Below are positions 63,879 through 64,000 of a stretch of DNA of 64,000 bases, one piece after another; the stretch's first letter is position 1, and each line of letters opens with the position of its first letter. Origin of the DNA: Incurvaria masculella (lineage: Eukaryota > Arthropoda > Insecta > Lepidoptera > Incurvariidae). The position numbers and the translations under genes were made by a program. Under the pieces are notes generated by a model, which searched no databases, had not been told where the DNA came from, and was given only the letters and a program-made list of their open reading frames with translations. The DNA lies in assembly GCA_946894095.1 (NCBI GenBank), contig OX335649.1, forward strand, positions 19,734,001 to 19,798,000, read 5' to 3'.

Positions 63879-64000
63879 GGCTGAGGCTGGGGGTCTTCTT
63901 GGATGCGTCGGGGTCTTCGACGAGCCGCACGGCCCGACGTTGCATCGAATCTACGTGTTCTTTCACGCTTTATTTAAACATTCTTCTTATGCAAATTATG

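Overview
The window looks like nuclear DNA of a moth or butterfly (Lepidoptera), most likely intergenic or intronic. The assignment rests on the repeats. Several have the look of families I know from lepidopteran genomes: the element beginning AACCGGCCAAGTGCGAGTC with an internal (ACGG)n tract, the 'AACCGACTTC ... GGAGGAGG' element, RTE-like 3' ends coding GRPP.RW.DD, and CR1/Jockey-type LINEs with short-repeat 3' tails. There is no operon structure, no bacterial-type signal, no rRNA gene and no convincing intact tRNA gene. I find no host gene that I can name. Nearly all protein-coding potential is retrotransposon-derived. Three modest open frames (9402-9674 -, 45819-46090 +, 46667-46990 -) are listed as unassigned candidates only.

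Layout. 1-8.8 kb: truncated and full MITEs (families F, C, H, G), a tRNA-headed SINE, a long foldback element with internal tandem repeats (3743-4727) and a 60-bp hairpin (7783-7842). 8.8-21.3 kb: both SINE types, a retroelement C-terminal fragment (11200-11637), a GC-rich 34-bp minisatellite (14971-15112) and TIR elements K, F, N and J. 21.7-26.5 kb: a three-level nest, in which a TIR element (Q) holds a TTAA element (C) that holds a 4.38-kb CR1/Jockey-type LINE with a PHD-finger ORF1 and an ORF2 broken by an internal deletion. 27-48 kb: scattered SINEs, MITEs, LINE 3' remnants and GC-rich single-copy-looking blocks. 48-56 kb: a G element inserted in a G element, a long AT-rich foldback, a C element sitting at the TTAA of a SINE body, a GC-rich block and a 430-bp foldback. 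56.3-61.3 kb: a LINE inserted into the 3' end of another LINE family, then a third LINE with a 605-codon open reverse transcriptase frame. 61.3-64 kb: a SINE scrap, GC-rich unique-looking sequence and a near-intact SINE.

The most interesting thing is a SINE superfamily with one shared body and A-rich tail but at least three different RNA polymerase III heads: a tRNA-like head with A and B boxes, a second tRNA-like head whose anticodon arm resembles tRNA-Glu(UUC), and a chimeric head in which a tRNA-type A box is followed by the internal promoter of 5S rRNA. About a dozen copies or fragments occur here, some nearly identical to each other, so the 5S-headed form has probably moved recently. Other strong points are several clean nested insertions with recoverable target sites (AGTT for the LINE, TTAA for family C, TAA for family G), which give a local order of insertion events.

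All identifications are by eye. Family and clade names for LINEs and MITEs are inference. No similarity search, fold prediction or expression data were available.
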